From Tenrec ecaudatus (lineage: Eukaryota; Chordata; Mammalia; Afrosoricida; Tenrecidae): 64,000 bases of DNA. The DNA lies in NCBI RefSeq assembly GCF_050624435.1, contig NC_134537.1, forward strand, positions 119,959,586-120,023,585. The letters run 5' to 3'. Numbering within the stretch: position 1 is the first letter of the stretch; every line of letters starts with the position of its first letter. Under the pieces are notes generated by a model that saw only the letters and a program-made list of their open reading frames with translations, did not search any database and was not told the DNA's origin. The position numbers were made by a program, and so were the translations under genes. Positions 62,993 to 64,000 of this stretch are shown in pieces.

Positions 62993-63492
62993 TCTGGTAG
63001 TTATACAATTTCATGTCAACTTGATAGACCAATGAAGGGTTGGAGTCTATCCTGTAAATCAGGTCAGAGCCCCCTTGTGGGCTGCACCTTCTTATGAGGA
63101 TTCTGGGAATTTCCCCTCTTGATTCTGCCGTCAAAAGAGGTGGGTCGCTCCCTCTCTCTTTCTCTCTCTGCTTCACAGTCCTGTGGACCAGTCACATGGA
63201 ACCATGCTGATAGCAACCAGAGCCCTAGAGATGCATTCACTGCCATTGGATCCACAGGACTTTCCACCCACTGGCCTGTGATCTTGTATTCAGCATCATG
63301 TCATCTGCTGCATGAGTCTGAAGAGGAATTCGTGGGCTAATATCAGACACATGGACTGATATCGAACTTAAGTATTTGATCTGGACTGGGCTGCAATGTT
63401 TTATTGCATAATTATGTCTTGATATAAAGTTCTCTCTTACAGATATATGAATGTCAATGAATTTGTTTCTCTAGTCAAGCTGGATTAACTCA
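62993..63492 (+). mobile_element. ERVL-type solo LTR, subfamily C
   Basis: 500 bp from TCTGGTAGTTATACAATTTC to 'caagctggattaactca'. It shares 'gaggattctgggaatttccc' type U3 text with the LTR at 48.05 kb. It starts only six bases after the target duplication of the Tigger element. No clear 5 bp duplication is visible. Confidence 0.75.
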
Positions 63493-64000
63493 GTGGTTCC
63501 CTTTATAATGTATAAGACAGACTTGGCAATTTTCTTTGTTCTCCTAAAAGAGCCACTGATGCTCAACAATAGAATGGCCTAAATCTGTGTACAGAGCCAG
63601 TGGTCAAAATGCCTTACAAGACCTGGCAAAATTGGATCTTATCTAAAATAGGAAAAACGGCCATTTGTAGTAACTTTATTACACAATATTTGATAAGCAA
63701 GTATTTGTAAATATTGTTTACAAATTATAGCATGGCATGGCAGGGACTCTCTGAGGAAGCTTGTGCAGCATTATTTACCTCATGCCTGGCATCTGGGCTT
63801 CTGTCGTAAGACAAGTTCCAGAGAAATGTTGTCACTTACTTATACTGCTTTTAGAATAGATTAGATGTTAAGAGAGATTAAAAATTGAAGCTTTGTCCAG
63901 GGTTTAGACAACTCTACAGTGCCATAAATAGAAATGCCGAAGCAAGATAAAACGAGAAGGGAGACCCAATAATGAAAGCAAGGAGATCACATCTTTGGTT
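63493..64000. other. Unannotated interval
   Basis: No recognised feature to the window end. Confidence 0.5.

Overview
This is nuclear genomic DNA of a placental mammal, most likely an afrotherian and, by inference, a tenrec. Two lines of evidence point there. First, about twenty copies of a tRNA-headed SINE of the AfroSINE type are present, with the 3' end 'gggtcgctatgagtcgg' typical of that family. Second, two short hAT elements match the SPIN family, which was described from tenrec, bushbaby, bats, opossum and other scattered vertebrates. The assignment is from recognition of repeats, not from a database search. No rRNA, tRNA gene, CRISPR array or intact protein-coding gene is visible. Nearly all open frames are short chance frames or fall inside repeats.

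Layout. 0-14 kb: scattered SINEs, two probable class I retroviral LTRs (about 3.5-4.0 and 5.75-6.4 kb), a long decayed RTE/BovB-type LINE on the plus strand (9.76-11.7 kb) and otherwise AT-rich sequence without features. 14.2-21.9 kb: a minus-strand RTE LINE split by a 518 bp ERVL-type LTR, a solo LTR, and a minus-strand ERVL/MaLR-like provirus (18.9-21.5 kb) that itself carries a SPIN element with a perfect 8 bp target duplication. 22.4-26.5 kb: L1 3'-end fragments, a truncated LTR, SINEs, and two unrecognised minus-strand exon-like blocks. 28.2 kb: second SPIN. 29.2-30.3 kb: a processed pseudogene of MAPK1IP1L. 31.7-41 kb: LTR and RTE fragments, plus an unusual element at 36.6-37.8 kb in which an ERVL gag fragment with a long open frame lies between inverted LTR ends. 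42.4-51.2 kb: one old, nearly end-to-end L1 on the plus strand, cut up by two younger L1 insertions (both with recognisable target duplications) and by an LTR-internal-LTR block whose two LTRs belong to different subfamilies. 52.9-54.5 kb: minus-strand L1 3' end. 54.6-60.8 kb: LTRs, SINEs and microsatellites. 60.85-62.98 kb: a complete Tigger/pogo DNA transposon with TA target duplication, terminal inverted repeats and a decayed transposase. 63 kb: a further LTR abutting it.

How the parts relate. The window is a record of layered transposition. The RTE LINE and AfroSINE share a 3' end, as expected if the LINE machinery mobilised the SINE. The ERVL-like LTRs share the end ...GACTAACACA, and two of the proviral copies have a primer-binding site resembling tRNA-Leu. 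SPIN and Tigger are DNA transposons, of which SPIN is known for horizontal transfer. No new cellular system can be supported from this sequence. The most unusual items are the gag-bearing inverted-LTR structure, the mismatched LTR pair with loss of the L1 reverse-transcriptase segment, and the exon-like blocks at 22.7 and 23.5 kb.
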